A stretch of DNA of 64,000 bases from CBDAPX01 sp965198725. Lineage in GTDB: Bacteria > Pseudomonadota > Alphaproteobacteria > Rhodobacterales > Rhodobacteraceae. Made by a program: the position numbers and the translations under genes. The notes below the pieces were generated by a model that saw only the letters and a list, made by a program, of their open reading frames with translations, ran no database searches and was not told the origin of the DNA. The number at the start of each line of letters is the position of its first letter. The stretch's first letter is position 1. The stretch is from positions 682,001 through 746,000 of the forward strand of contig CBDAPX010000001.1 of NCBI GenBank assembly GCA_965198725.1. The letters are read 5' to 3'. This document shows, piece by piece, positions 9,271 through 18,311 of this stretch.

Positions 9271-9786
9271 CTGAATTGGCCGCACCACTTCGTTTAGGTT
9301 TGCATGATTTACAAAGCTTAGGCAGTATGATGCTTTCGCGCTGCCAAGCCGACCAAACACGCATCTTCTGGTATTTGCCGAACAAGCACGGTACAGGGTC
9401 GTCAGGTGTTGTCGAATGCTATCCAGTTTTTGATAACGGACCGGGCTTGGAAGCGGTCGTTGATATCTTTGAACTATATCGCCTACTGTTTGAGTCTCCT
9501 ATACCGCCGCTCATGGAAGATGTCGTTCAAGTAGCGTCCGCGCACAACCATTGCGATGCTCATCGCGGCTTCGGTCCGCGCGGCAATCCAAGCGCCCGCA
9601 TTCAGCATGGTTTTTCGGCATTCAGTGCATCTTCGTCGCGAGCGAAGTGAAGAGCCGGTTCTAGCCCAAACTGAAAAAAGCTAACTGGCTGCGCAGAACG
9701 TAGCGATTCTGCTGATCCTCCTGCTCTGGAGAGGTCCGCCGTTCTTGTTATCAAAACGGTGGAACCACGCGGCGAACTAGCGACCG
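9271..9786. other. Gene-poor decayed region
   Basis: No gene that I recognise. A 124-codon open frame (9276-9650, +, TTG start) has no ribosome-binding site and no family motif. The base composition is lower in GC than the neighbouring genes. Together with the IS remnant that follows it reads as eroded accessory DNA. Confidence 0.5.
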
Positions 9787-10140
9787 AAGCCTGAAGAGAT
9801 CGTCTCGAAGGTACGGCAGGTTGACATATCGGTGGGGAAAAACGCGCCCCGTCTGGATGCAATCCGGCAGATTGGTGTTGTTGAACAGACCTATTGTCGC
9901 TGGAAGAAAAAGTACGGTGGAATGGGTGCGGATCAATTGAAGGATCTCAAGCGCCTTAAAGTAGAGAATGAGCGTCCCCGAAGGGCCGTTTCAGATCTTA
10001 TGCTGGACAGACTATTCCTGACGGAGGCAGCGAAGGATGAAGGGCGTAAAGCAAACCATCCAATGGATGGTTTGTAGCCCTGAACGCGCAGCGCTATCGA
10101 GCCGTCGCCGTGCCTGTATCAACCATGTGCGCCAAAAAAC
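9787..10140 (+). pseudogene. IS3-family (IS407-type) transposase remnant
   Basis: Reading from 9787 gives KPEEIVSKVRQVD, then DAIRQIGVVEQTYCRWKKKY, GGMGADQLKDLKRLKVENER and AVSDLMLDRLFLTEAAK. This is the OrfA (helix-turn-helix plus leucine-zipper) protein of IS407-type IS3 elements, with the first few residues missing. Right after its stop, SPERAALSSRRRACINHVR resembles the first residues of OrfB, and then the similarity ends. No DDE catalytic domain is left and no inverted repeats were seen, so the element is dead. The last boundary is approximate. Confidence 0.85.
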
Positions 10141-10667
10141 TGCGTGTCTTCAGTGCTGCTGTTCTCCGCGTTTCGTTCAGTGCAAGTTTGGGACGACCTG
10201 CTTCGTGCGGTTGCCACGGTAACGTGTAACCCTGCAAAAGCAGCTCGGTTGAACAACAGTGGGGCTATGCAAACGGGGATGCGTGAGGATGTTCTGTGTG
10301 AATGCCCGGTTGGCCGAACGCCCATCCTACGCGGCGTGCGGAGCCAGGGATATAAAATCGGCTAGTAATCTTCGTTGATTTGATTTCATGACACTCCATC
10401 GTCGCTGCCTATAAAGAAAATTGACAAGTGCGTGAAACGGTGTGACGCCATGAGGTTTTCAGGCCTCGCAGCCCAATGTCTGTCATCATTTGACAACCGG
10501 TTCAGCCCCTGTTGGTAAAAGAGCTTGCACCGAGGGTGCATTTTTCTAGTGCGCCAACAAATGGCTTGAAATCTGGGCCACCTCTTTTCATCAATTGATG
10601 TACCGTTCGGCTCTTCACTGGTTTGCCAACGCCCTTCGGGCACGTATTCTGGAAGTTGGTCTGACAT
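10141..10667. other. Non-coding or decayed stretch before the interrupted membrane gene
   Basis: No recognisable gene. A 93-codon frame on the minus strand (10386-10667) starts back-to-back with the membrane-protein ATG but shows no family motif and is probably chance. The last bases before 10668 must hold the promoter of the interrupted gene if it was once transcribed from here. Confidence 0.4.
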
Positions 10668-10811
10668 ATGGATGACATGACTCTAACGGCTTTATGGTGG
10701 GCCGTAATTTTTTCCGGGTTCTACCACGGGATCAATCCGGGCATGGGCTGGCCCTTGGCCGTGTCTTCGGCGTTGATGGAACGCAAGAAGAGCGCGATGC
10801 CTAAGGCGCTT

Positions 10812-10838
10812 TGAACCGCCCCAGTTTTGGCGGAGACT
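10812..10838. repeat. Left terminal inverted repeat of the IS3-family element
   Basis: Imperfect partner of 12103-12129 (21 of 27 positions match). Preceded by the CTT target duplication at 10809-10811. Confidence 0.9.
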
Positions 10839-10852
10839 ATTGAGTTCGTATT

Positions 10853-11752
10853 TCAAGCTGCGATTTTGTCTGACTTCAAGGCTTCTTCGTATCTCTCCTC
10901 GGCTTCGATTGGCGTGATGTACCCGAGTGGTTCAAGCGGGCGCTCTTTGTTGAACCAGTCCACCCATAGCAGGGTTTCCCATTCGACCTGATCCTTGGAC
11001 TTCCACGGACCTAGTTGATTGATGACTTCGGTTTTGAAGAGGCCGATGATCGTCTCAGCCAGTGCATTGTCATAGCTGTCACCAACGCTGCCGACGGATG
11101 GCTCCAGCCCAGCATCGGCCAACCGTTCTGTGTACTTGATCGACACGTATTGGCTGCCGCGATCTGAATGATGGATCAGTTTCTCAGCGGGTCTGCGTGC
11201 GTGGATCGCCTGTTCAAGCGCATCTAAGACAAACTGCGTGTCCTGCGTTGTTGATGCCTTCCAGCCCACAATCCGGTTCGCGAAGGTATCAATGACGAAC
11301 GCCACATAGACGAACCCGCGCCAGGTCGAGACGAACGTAAAGTCGGACACCCACAGTTCGTTCGGCATTGAAGCCCTGAACTGGCGATTGACCTTGTCCA
11401 GCGGGCATTGATCCGCAGGTTGACCACAGGTGGTTTTGACCTTCTTTCCGCGCCGGACGCCTTGAATGCTAAGCTGGCGCATCAACCGTTCTACAGTGCA
11501 GCGAGCAATATCAATCTTCTCGCGATTCATCGCGTGCCATAGTTTGCGTGCGCCATAGACAGAACGGTTCTTCTCCCAAACATCCTTCATCGTTTTGCGC
11601 AGAAACTCATCCCGCTTGGCCCGGTCCGAGGCACGGTCGGGATCACGCTCGATGGCAATGCGTTTATAGAACGTCGAAGGGGCAATCTGGAGAACTCTAC
11701 AGATCGGCTCGACCCCATGCGCCCCACGATGATCCTTGATGAAGGCAATCAT
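10853..11752 (-). CDS. IS3-family transposase OrfB (DDE catalytic subunit)
   Basis: 299 aa. The N-terminal helix-turn-helix-like HTH_21 block (VYGARKLWHAMNRE) is followed by the rve integrase core. The catalytic triad is present: Asp in LWVSDFTFV, Asp in HHSDRGSQY, and Glu in YDNALAETIIGLFKTE with the usual Lys. The ATG overlaps the orfA stop as ATGA. In this family OrfB acts mainly as a frameshifted OrfAB fusion that cuts and joins the IS ends by a copy-out mechanism. The frame is intact. Confidence 0.95.
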   Translation of the reverse strand: MIAFIKDHRGAHGVEPICRVLQIAPSTFYKRIAIERDPDRASDRAKRDEFLRKTMKDVWEKNRSVYGARKLWHAMNREKIDIARCTVERLMRQLSIQGVRRGKKVKTTCGQPADQCPLDKVNRQFRASMPNELWVSDFTFVSTWRGFVYVAFVIDTFANRIVGWKASTTQDTQFVLDALEQAIHARRPAEKLIHHSDRGSQYVSIKYTERLADAGLEPSVGSVGDSYDNALAETIIGLFKTEVINQLGPWKSKDQVEWETLLWVDWFNKERPLEPLGYITPIEAEERYEEALKSDKIAA

Positions 11753-12081
11753 TTGCGGAATGGGCGGTCGAGCTCCGCCTGAGCAAAATAAGCAGATGCC
11801 TTCTTCAGGATCTCATTTGCCTGACGCAACTGCCGGTTCTCGCGCTCAAGTTCTTTGATGCGATCCCGCTCTGCAGAGGTCACGCCATCGCGTTTGCCGG
11901 TATCCGCCTCGTGTTGCTTGACCCAGATACGAAGGCTGTCTCTGCTGCACCCAACCTTCTGAGAGATCGACAAAAGTGCTGCCGATCTGCTCGTGTATTC
12001 GCTCTCGTGATCCAAGACCATCCGCACCGCTCGTGCGCGCAATTCCTCTGGATAACGTGTTCCGTTCTTTGTCTTTCCCAT
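11749..12081 (-). CDS. IS3-family transposase OrfA (DNA-binding subunit)
   Basis: 110 aa. Helix-turn-helix region (SQKVGCSRDSLRIWVKQHE) at about residues 40-58, then a heptad leucine-zipper stretch (IKELERENRQLRQANEILKK) used for pairing with OrfAB. The end ASAYFAQAELDRP is characteristic of IS629-like OrfA. It binds the terminal repeats. Starts 22 bp inside the right inverted repeat. Confidence 0.95.
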   Translation of the reverse strand: MGKTKNGTRYPEELRARAVRMVLDHESEYTSRSAALLSISQKVGCSRDSLRIWVKQHEADTGKRDGVTSAERDRIKELERENRQLRQANEILKKASAYFAQAELDRPFRK

Positions 12082-12102
12082 GACCCAGTATCCTTACTTC
12101 TG

Positions 12103-12129
12103 GGTCTCCGGCAAACAAGGGGCGCTTCA
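12103..12129. repeat. Right terminal inverted repeat of the IS3-family element
   Basis: Imperfect partner of 10812-10838. Followed by the second CTT copy at 12130-12132. Confidence 0.9.
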
Positions 12130-12690
12130 CTTGCTATGCTGGCGATGGGCCATTTCCTGGCAATGATTGCGATCCTGCTCCCGTTTTCGATGATGATCTA
12201 TCTGGTAGAGCGGGAAGCAGAAATCCGCATCGGCGCGGGCGTTTTGGTCATATTGGCGGGAATTTACCTGCTTTTTAATCAACGCCATCCCCGGTTTCTG
12301 GCGCGGGTCCATCCGGCCAAATTAGGGCTTTGGTCCTTTCTGGCAGCGATGGCTCATGGTGCGGGCCTAATGCTGGTGCCGATTTACCTTGGGATTTGCG
12401 GATTGCTCGAACCCGGGGATGTTTCCGAAACCGGCCACGCCGCAGCACAAGAGCTGATGCAGGGCGACGTGATGACCGCGTTTCTGGTCGCTGCAACACA
12501 CACGGTCGCCATGACCGTGGCCGGCGCCGCTATCGCCACATTCGTTTATCTCTGGTTCGGTCTCAAATTCATCTCACAAAGCTGGTTCAACCTCGACACG
12601 GTATGGGCGCTTAGCCTCATATTGGTTGGGGGGTTTGGCGTTTATTCAGCTTATGCCGGGCACCATTGATCAAGAGAGGCGCAGAAACCA

Positions 12691-13341
12691 ATGCCAACGA
12701 TCGAATACATCTATTCTGCCCATTCGGCCTTTGCCTATCTTGGATCAAAACACCTTTACGATCTTTGCCGACGCTATGGTGTCACGCTGATACACCGCCC
12801 GATCTTGCTTTCCTCCGTGGTCGAAGCACAAGGCAGTTTGCCGTTTCGGGCACGGACGCAGACACATGTCGACTATTTCTTTGGGCGTGAGATTGAACGG
12901 TGGGCCGAATATCGCGGTGTTGACGTCTTGGCACACCGCCCGACCTATCACGATGCGGACTATGCGCTGGCATCAGGCATGATCATCGCAATGGGTGAAA
13001 CCGGCGCTGCGTCAGATCAAATGGCGCATCACCTGTTAGAGGCGCATTGGCGCGATGATCTTGATCTGTCCGATCCAACAGCGCTGCGCGACGTAGCGGT
13101 TGCGACAGGCCACGATCCCGATCTGCTATTGACCGAGGCCGCAAGCGAACCTGTACAGGACAAGTTGCATCAATTTTCAGATGACGCGCGATCCAGAAAC
13201 GTCTTCGGCTCGCCGACATATGTCGTAGATGGCGATCCGTTTTATGGCCAAGACCATTTGGATTTGGTTGAACGCGCGCTGACCCATTCGTTCAAAGCGC
13301 CGCGCTTTCGCAACCCGAGCGTTGACGTGCAGACGCCTTAG
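12691..13341 (+). CDS. 2-hydroxychromene-2-carboxylate isomerase-like (DsbA/GST-kappa fold) protein
   Basis: 216 aa. The N-terminus IEYIYSAHSAFAYLGSKHL is the thioredoxin-fold start of this family, with a serine (SAHSAF) in place of a CxxC pair. The C-terminal block VFGSPTYVVDGDPFYGQDHLDLVERAL is its hallmark. In aromatic degradation the enzyme isomerises hydroxychromene carboxylate using glutathione. No other aromatic-degradation genes are nearby, so the substrate is open. It starts 21 bp after the interrupted membrane gene and was probably in its operon. Its promoter supply may be altered by the IS. Its stop overlaps that of the DUF983 gene by 4 bp. Confidence 0.85.
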   Translation: MPTIEYIYSAHSAFAYLGSKHLYDLCRRYGVTLIHRPILLSSVVEAQGSLPFRARTQTHVDYFFGREIERWAEYRGVDVLAHRPTYHDADYALASGMIIAMGETGAASDQMAHHLLEAHWRDDLDLSDPTALRDVAVATGHDPDLLLTEAASEPVQDKLHQFSDDARSRNVFGSPTYVVDGDPFYGQDHLDLVERALTHSFKAPRFRNPSVDVQTP

Positions 13342-13703
13342 AACCCGTAAAGCCTGTTTGCCCACTGCAATCCAATGAACATGCCCTTGATACGCGGCAA
13401 CAGAACCAAGGCGAGCAGGGTGGCGAAGACGATCAGGGACGTAGCCACGATCCACGGCTCTGGCGCGAAGTTCACGTAGATGATCGGAAACAGGGGAAAG
13501 ACAATCGCCACAACGACACAGAGCGTGAAATAGGCCGGGCCGTCATCCGTGCGGGCATAGTGCAGTTCCAGACCGCAGTGGTCACAGGTGTGTTTTACCT
13601 TCAGGTATTTGTGAAGCGCGGAACCCTCGCCACAAGACGGACATTTCTTGCGAAACCCCCGCCACAAAGCCGTCTTTACGACTCTCTCTGCATCATCAGG
13701 CAT
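13338..13703 (-). CDS. DUF983 zinc-ribbon membrane protein
   Basis: 121 aa from ATG at 13703; upstream codons to 13751 run through the katG terminator and are not expected to be translated. An N-terminal zinc ribbon (CPSCGEG ... CDHCGLE, four cysteines) precedes two transmembrane helices (FTLCVVVAIVFPLFPIIYV and IVATSLIVFATLLALVLL). DUF983 proteins are widespread in alphaproteobacteria, often near cytochrome oxidase or hydrolase genes; their function is not established. Same strand as katG and downstream of it, with a strong hairpin in between. Confidence 0.85.
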   Translation of the reverse strand: MPDDAERVVKTALWRGFRKKCPSCGEGSALHKYLKVKHTCDHCGLELHYARTDDGPAYFTLCVVVAIVFPLFPIIYVNFAPEPWIVATSLIVFATLLALVLLPRIKGMFIGLQWANRLYGF

Positions 13704-13735
13704 GTATAAGACTGTTCTGGGTTTCAAAAGTTTTA

Positions 13736-13770
13736 GCAAACGCCCGGGCATAACTAGAATGCCCGGGCGT
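13736..13770 (-). terminator. Hairpin between katG and DUF983
   Basis: Perfect 11-bp inverted repeat (cgcccgggcat / atgcccgggcg, 13741-13751 and 13759-13769) with a 7-nt loop. Read leftward it is followed by a short T-run, fitting a terminator for katG. Confidence 0.75.
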
Positions 13771-13781
13771 CTTAGGTTGTT

Positions 13782-15959
13782 TTAGGCGACAAGGTCGAAG
13801 CGATCCGCGTTCATGACCTTGGTCCATGCCGCAACAAAGTCGCGAACGAACTTTTCTGCGTTGTCGCCCTGAGCATAAACCTCGGCATAGGCGCGCAGCA
13901 CAGAGTTTGAACCAAACACCAGATCGGCGCTTGTCGCAGGCCATTTCACGTCACCCGTGTCACGATCCCGCAGTTCGTATGTGCCATCGTCCAGCGGGTG
14001 CCAACTGATGTTCATGTCGGTCAGGTTAACGAAGAAGTCAGGTGTCAGCGCGCCGACATTGTCGGTGAAGACGCCATAGCCGTTGCCGTCATAGTTCACG
14101 CCCATAACGCGCAGGCCGCCCAGCAAAACCGTCATTTCTGCGGCGGTCAGACCCATCAGTTGAGCACGGTCCAGCATCATCTCTTCTGCCGATACCGAAT
14201 ACGCCTCTTTCTGCCAGTTCCGGAACCCGTCTGCGACCGGTTCAAGGACCGAGAAGCTATCGACGTCTGTCATGCTGTCATCGGCATCGCCGCGACCGGG
14301 AGCAAACGGGATGTCGGCGGCATGACCACCGGCCTTGATGGCCATTTCCAGACCAACATTGCCGCCCAGAACGATCGTGTCAGCAACAGAAGCACCGGCC
14401 TCAGCCGCGATCGGCTCGAGCACGCCCAGAACTTTTGCCAGACGCTGCGGTTCATTGCCGGCCCAGTCCTTTTGCGGGGCAAGGCGAATGCGAGCGCCGT
14501 TGACACCGCCACGCTTGTCCGAGCCGCGGAAGGTCCGCGCGCTGTCCCATGCGGTCGCGATCAATTCGGCCGAGGTCAGACCGCTTTCAGCAATCTTCGA
14601 CTTGACCGCTGCAACGTCAAAGTTGGTGTTGCCAGCCGGGATCGGATCTTGCCATATGAGGTCTTCTGCCGGAACGTCCGGGCCATAATAGTTGGCGCGC
14701 GGACCCATGTCGCGGTGGGTCAGTTTGAACCAGGCGCGAGCAAAGGTGTCACGGAAATACGCCGGATCAGCCATGAATTTCTGGCAGATCTCGTTGTAGA
14801 TCGGGTCAACCTTCATCGCCATGTCCGCATCCGTCATCAGCGGCATTTTCGGCGTCGAAAGGTCGCCAGCATCAACAGGCTTTTCACTGTCCGGCATATC
14901 GATCGGCGCCCATTGGTTGGCACCGGCCGGGGATTTCGTCAGCTCCCAATCGTAACCGAAGAGATAGTCGAAATAGCCCATGTCGAACTTGGTCGGGTTC
15001 TTGGTCCAAGCACCTTCAATGCCCGACGTAAACGCGTTTGATGCCGTTCCAGACTGATCCGGGTTCATCCAACCCAGACCTTGGGTTTCCAGCCCAGCGC
15101 CTTCAGGCTCTTTCCCGATGTTATCACCCGCCAAAGCGCCGTGCGCCTTACCAACGGTGTGCCCACCGCAGGTCAGGGCTGCGGTTTCTTCGTCGTTCAT
15201 GGCCATCCGCGCAAATGTCTCACGGATTTGCAAGGCTGTGCGTGCCGGGTCCGGGTTACCGTTCACACCTTCCGGGTTCACATAGATGAGGCCCATGTGC
15301 ACGGCCGCCAGCGGGTTATCCAACGTCGATGCGTCGTCCAGATCGCCATAGCGGTTTTCCGAAGGCGCCAGCCATTCGGATTCCGATCCCCAGTAGACGT
15401 CAGTTTCCGGACCCCAGATGTCCTTACGACCAAAGCCAAAGCCAAAGGTGTCCAGACCCATGTCTTCATAGGCGACGGTGCCCGACAGAATGATCAGGTC
15501 AGCCCAGGACAACGCATTGCCGTATTTCTTTTTGACCGGCCACAGAAGGCGACGCGCTTTGTCGAGGCTCGCGTTGTCCGGCCAAGAGTTCAGCGGCGCA
15601 AACCGAATGTTGCCCGAACCCGCGCCGCCGCGACCGTCTTGCATGCGGTACGACCCGGCAGAGTGCCACGCCAAGCGAATGAACAGGCCACCATAGTGAC
15701 CCCAGTCTGCTGGCCACCAAGGCTGACTGTCGGTCAGCAATGCTTTGACGTCAGCTTTGACCGCTTCAAAGTCCAACCCTTTGACCGCTGCACGGTGATC
15801 AAAATCGGCATCCATTGGATCGGTGCGCGCGCCGTGCTGGTGCAAGATGTCCAGGTTAAGCGCTTTCGGCCACCATTTGGTCACCGGTTTTTCCATTGAA
15901 GTGTTGCCGCCGTGGTTGACCGGGCAACCGCCCAAACCGGGCATATTGTTTCCGTCCAT
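13782..15959 (-). CDS. katG: Catalase-peroxidase KatG
   Basis: 725 aa, the usual two-domain length. It removes hydrogen peroxide using haem b, with catalase and peroxidase activity. The distal active-site triad RLAWH is at Arg95, Trp98 and His99. The tyrosine of the Trp-Tyr-Met adduct lies in MGLIYVNPEG, and the proximal haem ligand in TCGGHTVGKAHG. The C-terminal half is a degenerate second peroxidase domain. Divergent from oxyR across 106 bp, the arrangement of an OxyR-controlled peroxide defence pair. Confidence 0.98.
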   Translation of the reverse strand: MDGNNMPGLGGCPVNHGGNTSMEKPVTKWWPKALNLDILHQHGARTDPMDADFDHRAAVKGLDFEAVKADVKALLTDSQPWWPADWGHYGGLFIRLAWHSAGSYRMQDGRGGAGSGNIRFAPLNSWPDNASLDKARRLLWPVKKKYGNALSWADLIILSGTVAYEDMGLDTFGFGFGRKDIWGPETDVYWGSESEWLAPSENRYGDLDDASTLDNPLAAVHMGLIYVNPEGVNGNPDPARTALQIRETFARMAMNDEETAALTCGGHTVGKAHGALAGDNIGKEPEGAGLETQGLGWMNPDQSGTASNAFTSGIEGAWTKNPTKFDMGYFDYLFGYDWELTKSPAGANQWAPIDMPDSEKPVDAGDLSTPKMPLMTDADMAMKVDPIYNEICQKFMADPAYFRDTFARAWFKLTHRDMGPRANYYGPDVPAEDLIWQDPIPAGNTNFDVAAVKSKIAESGLTSAELIATAWDSARTFRGSDKRGGVNGARIRLAPQKDWAGNEPQRLAKVLGVLEPIAAEAGASVADTIVLGGNVGLEMAIKAGGHAADIPFAPGRGDADDSMTDVDSFSVLEPVADGFRNWQKEAYSVSAEEMMLDRAQLMGLTAAEMTVLLGGLRVMGVNYDGNGYGVFTDNVGALTPDFFVNLTDMNISWHPLDDGTYELRDRDTGDVKWPATSADLVFGSNSVLRAYAEVYAQGDNAEKFVRDFVAAWTKVMNADRFDLVA

Positions 15960-16065
15960 CTTAAATCTCCTTGGGTTACAGAACGCTGATTCCCTGACCG
16001 GAAATTAGAATGGTTTTAGAATAATTCCCAATTGAAAAATCTTCTTTCCTTGATAACTGCAGATT
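15960..16065. promoter_or_regulatory. katG-oxyR divergent control region
   Basis: 106 bp, AT-rich compared with its flanks, with several ATTC/GAAT and GATA-like blocks (for example ataattcccaattgaaaaa). OxyR of alphaproteobacteria binds such regions as a tetramer. I cannot place the exact site. Confidence 0.55.
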
Positions 16066-16959
16066 ATGATAAATTTCACGCTCAAACACTTTAGATACTT
16101 CGATGCTCTGGCCCGGACCGGGCATTTTGGGCGCGGGGCTGAGGCCTGTTCAATTTCGCAGCCGGCCCTCTCGGTGCAGATCAAGGAACTTGAGCAAATG
16201 CTGGGCGCGCCATTGGTCGAGCGGAGCTCGCGTCAGATCCGTCTCACAAGCCTCGGCGAAGAGTTTCTTGAAAGAGCGCGCAAGGTGCTTTCAGACGTCG
16301 AAGACATGTCGGACCTCGCCCGCTCCTCTGACGGTCCTTTGCGCGGCAAGCTACGCCTGGGAATAATTCCCACAATTGCACCATACCTTTTGCCAAAGAT
16401 GATGCAGACACTTTCAACGACCTTCCCGGATCTCGAAGTGTTGCCGCGCGAAACGGTTACCAAACCGTTGGTCGAGGATCTGTTACACTCGCGTCTCGAC
16501 GTGATCATTGCCGCTATTCCGCTCTTTGAACCCGGGCTTAGAGAGTTTGCCTTGTTCGACGAAGAGTTTGTTCTGGTGCGCCCGACCCAGGCCGCCGATC
16601 GTCCGATTCCAAGCCCGCAAATGCTGCAGGAAATGAAACTGCTTTTGCTGGAAGAAGGTCATTGCTTTCGTGACCAAGCATTGTCCTTTTGTGAAATGGG
16701 ACCCACCGATCCCAGCCTGGTCATGGAGGGATCGAGCCTGTCGACCCTGGTTCAAATGGTTGATGCGGATTTGGGCGTTACGCTTTTACCGGAAATGGCG
16801 GTGCCGTTGGAGACCAAGAACACGCGCGTCGCGATCAGCCGGTTTGACCGAAACACGCCGAAACGCGCCATCGGAATGCTCTGGCGCAAAAGCAACCCGC
16901 TGGGGACACAGCTGATGCACTTGGGCGCCGTTATCCGACAATCTGCTCAAAGGTCCTGA
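16066..16959 (+). CDS. oxyR: OxyR, hydrogen-peroxide-sensing LysR regulator
   Basis: 297 aa. N-terminal winged helix-turn-helix (HFGRGAEACSISQPALSVQI) and a LysR substrate-binding domain. The two redox cysteines of OxyR are present with correct spacing, Cys200 and Cys209, in EEGHCFRDQALSFCEM; peroxide oxidation forms a disulfide that turns the regulator on. The downstream segment LSTLVQMVDADLGVTLLPEMA is characteristic of OxyR. Divergent from katG, its expected target. Confidence 0.96.
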   Translation: MINFTLKHFRYFDALARTGHFGRGAEACSISQPALSVQIKELEQMLGAPLVERSSRQIRLTSLGEEFLERARKVLSDVEDMSDLARSSDGPLRGKLRLGIIPTIAPYLLPKMMQTLSTTFPDLEVLPRETVTKPLVEDLLHSRLDVIIAAIPLFEPGLREFALFDEEFVLVRPTQAADRPIPSPQMLQEMKLLLLEEGHCFRDQALSFCEMGPTDPSLVMEGSSLSTLVQMVDADLGVTLLPEMAVPLETKNTRVAISRFDRNTPKRAIGMLWRKSNPLGTQLMHLGAVIRQSAQRS

Positions 16960-16967
16960 GACCCGTA

Positions 16968-18143
16968 TCAGTCAGCGCCGAACAGGTCCCGGGTGAACAC
17001 CTTGTCTGCCACGTCGTCCAATTCGCTGGTTTGGCGATTGGCAATAATGACATCAACCTCTTTCTTGAAAGCACCTAGGTCGTTCACAACCCGAGAGCCA
17101 AAGAACGTTTCATCATCCATGGCCGGTTCGAAGACAACGACTTCGATCCCCTTGGCCTTGATCCGTTTCATGATCCCTTGGATAGAGCTTTGGCGGAAGT
17201 TGTCTGACCCCGCTTTCATAACCAGCCGGAAAACACCCACTTTTGCAGGGTTCATAGCGATGATGCGGTCGGCGATGAAATCCTTGCGCGTGCGGTTCGC
17301 GTCCACAATCGCACGGATCAAAGATTGCGGCACATCCTGATAGTTCGCCAAAAGCTGTTTGCTGTCTTTCGGCAGACAGTAACCGCCATATCCGAACGAC
17401 GGGTTGTTGTAATGCGTGCCAATGCGCGGGTCCAAACCGACGCCGTCAATGATCTCTCTGGTGTCGAGACCATGCATCAATGCGTAACTGTCCAATTCAT
17501 TGAAATACGCCACCCGCATCGCAAGGAACGTGTTGGCAAACAGCTTGATGGCTTCGGCTTCTGCTGATCCGGTGAAATGTAGTTCCGTATCGGGTTTCAA
17601 CGAACAATCGCGCAAGGTTTCCGCAAAAATCCTCGCGCGCTCGGACTCTTCGCCCACCACGATCCGGGACGGGTAAAGGTTGTCGTAGAGCGCGCGACCC
17701 TCGCGCAGAAACTCTGGGCTAAAGATGATCTGCTGGCTGTACAAATCGGCGCTCAGCGATCGCGTGAAACCAACCGGAATGGTCGATTTGATGATAATTG
17801 TCGCGTCGGGATTGATCTCAGTCGCGCGCTGCGCAACCTGTTCGACCGTTGACGTGTCAAAGTAGTTGGTTTTGGGATCATAGTTGGTCGGCGTCGCGAT
17901 GATAATGTAATCAGCGCCGCCAAAGGCCACGTCTGGGTCGGTCGTCGCCGCGAGATCCAACTCTTTGTGCTCCAGGAAATCCTCAAGCTCTTCATCAACG
18001 ATCGGGCACACCCGGTTGTTGATCATGTCGACACGCGTTGCGTCCACGTCCAAAGCAACGACCGTGTGTTTTTGCGCCAATAGAACAGCGTTCGACAGCC
18101 CGACGTAGCCGATACCGGCCACAGCAATTTTGAGTGCATTCAT
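16968..18143 (-). CDS. ugd: UDP-glucose 6-dehydrogenase
   Basis: 391 aa from ATG at 18143 (MNALKIAVAGIGYVGLS); the 12 codons upstream are not conserved-looking. It oxidises UDP-glucose twice to UDP-glucuronate with NAD. Rossmann motif GIGYVGLS at the start, conserved STIPVGFTR, the EFLREG block, and the catalytic cysteine in GYGGYCLPKDS. This is the short bacterial form (RkpK/Ugd type). Divergent from a UDP-glucuronate 4-epimerase gene, so the pair would make UDP-glucuronate and UDP-galacturonate for surface polysaccharide. Confidence 0.93.
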   Translation of the reverse strand: MNALKIAVAGIGYVGLSNAVLLAQKHTVVALDVDATRVDMINNRVCPIVDEELEDFLEHKELDLAATTDPDVAFGGADYIIIATPTNYDPKTNYFDTSTVEQVAQRATEINPDATIIIKSTIPVGFTRSLSADLYSQQIIFSPEFLREGRALYDNLYPSRIVVGEESERARIFAETLRDCSLKPDTELHFTGSAEAEAIKLFANTFLAMRVAYFNELDSYALMHGLDTREIIDGVGLDPRIGTHYNNPSFGYGGYCLPKDSKQLLANYQDVPQSLIRAIVDANRTRKDFIADRIIAMNPAKVGVFRLVMKAGSDNFRQSSIQGIMKRIKAKGIEVVVFEPAMDDETFFGSRVVNDLGAFKKEVDVIIANRQTSELDDVADKVFTRDLFGAD

Positions 18144-18311
18144 TTTCTTGTCGTTCCGTGCAACTTGGCGCGCGATCATCAGAGCATAGCGCGAATTAAC
18201 TTGGTACGGTCACCCTACATAAATAGCGTGTGCAATTTCGCAAGGCGGGAAGTGGGTAATAGCCCCGAACGGGACGTTGACTCTGTGCCGCCTTGCGGGC
18301 AGTTAACCCGA
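18144..18311. promoter_or_regulatory. ugd / epimerase divergent intergenic region
   Basis: 168 bp shared by two divergent nucleotide-sugar genes. It should hold both promoters. No operator-like palindrome was seen. Confidence 0.35.

Larger units (their letters stand above)
10812..12129 (-). mobile_element. Complete IS3-family insertion sequence (IS51/IS629-type), 1318 bp
   Basis: Both ends are visible. The left end reads TGAACCGCCCC and the right end, on the other strand, TGAAGCGCCCC; over 27 bp the two ends match at 21 positions. The element is flanked by a 3-bp direct repeat CTT (10809-10811 and 12130-12132), the target duplication typical of the family. It carries orfA and orfB on the minus strand with a 4-nt overlap. 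The OrfA and OrfB sequences resemble those of IS629/IS3411-type elements. No internal stop or frameshift is seen, so it may still be mobile. Confidence 0.95.
10668..12669 (+). pseudogene. Multi-pass membrane protein gene interrupted by an IS3-family element
   Basis: Codons 1-48 lie at 10668-10811 (start MDDMTLTALWWAVIF, then FYHGINPGMGWPLAVSSAL). The rest resumes at 12133 after the IS and one copy of the CTT duplication. Removing the element restores one open frame of 226 aa across the junction (KALAMLAMGHFLAM) to the stop at 12669. The protein has about six hydrophobic helices and the histidine/glycine motif HGINPGMGW near its start. I do not know the family; the motif recalls small metal or small-molecule transporters, but that is only a guess. 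The IS brings its own stop after codon 48, so the gene is inactive unless the element leaves precisely. Confidence 0.9.

Noticed and set aside
9276..9650. A 124-codon gene after ahcY
   Set aside because: TTG start without a ribosome site, no motif, and it starts at the ahcY terminator in a decayed region.
10386..10667. A 93-codon gene divergent from the interrupted membrane gene
   Set aside because: No family motif and no ribosome site; kept only as a remark on the region.
13998..15041. A 347-codon open frame antisense to katG
   Set aside because: Shadow of katG with no motif of its own.
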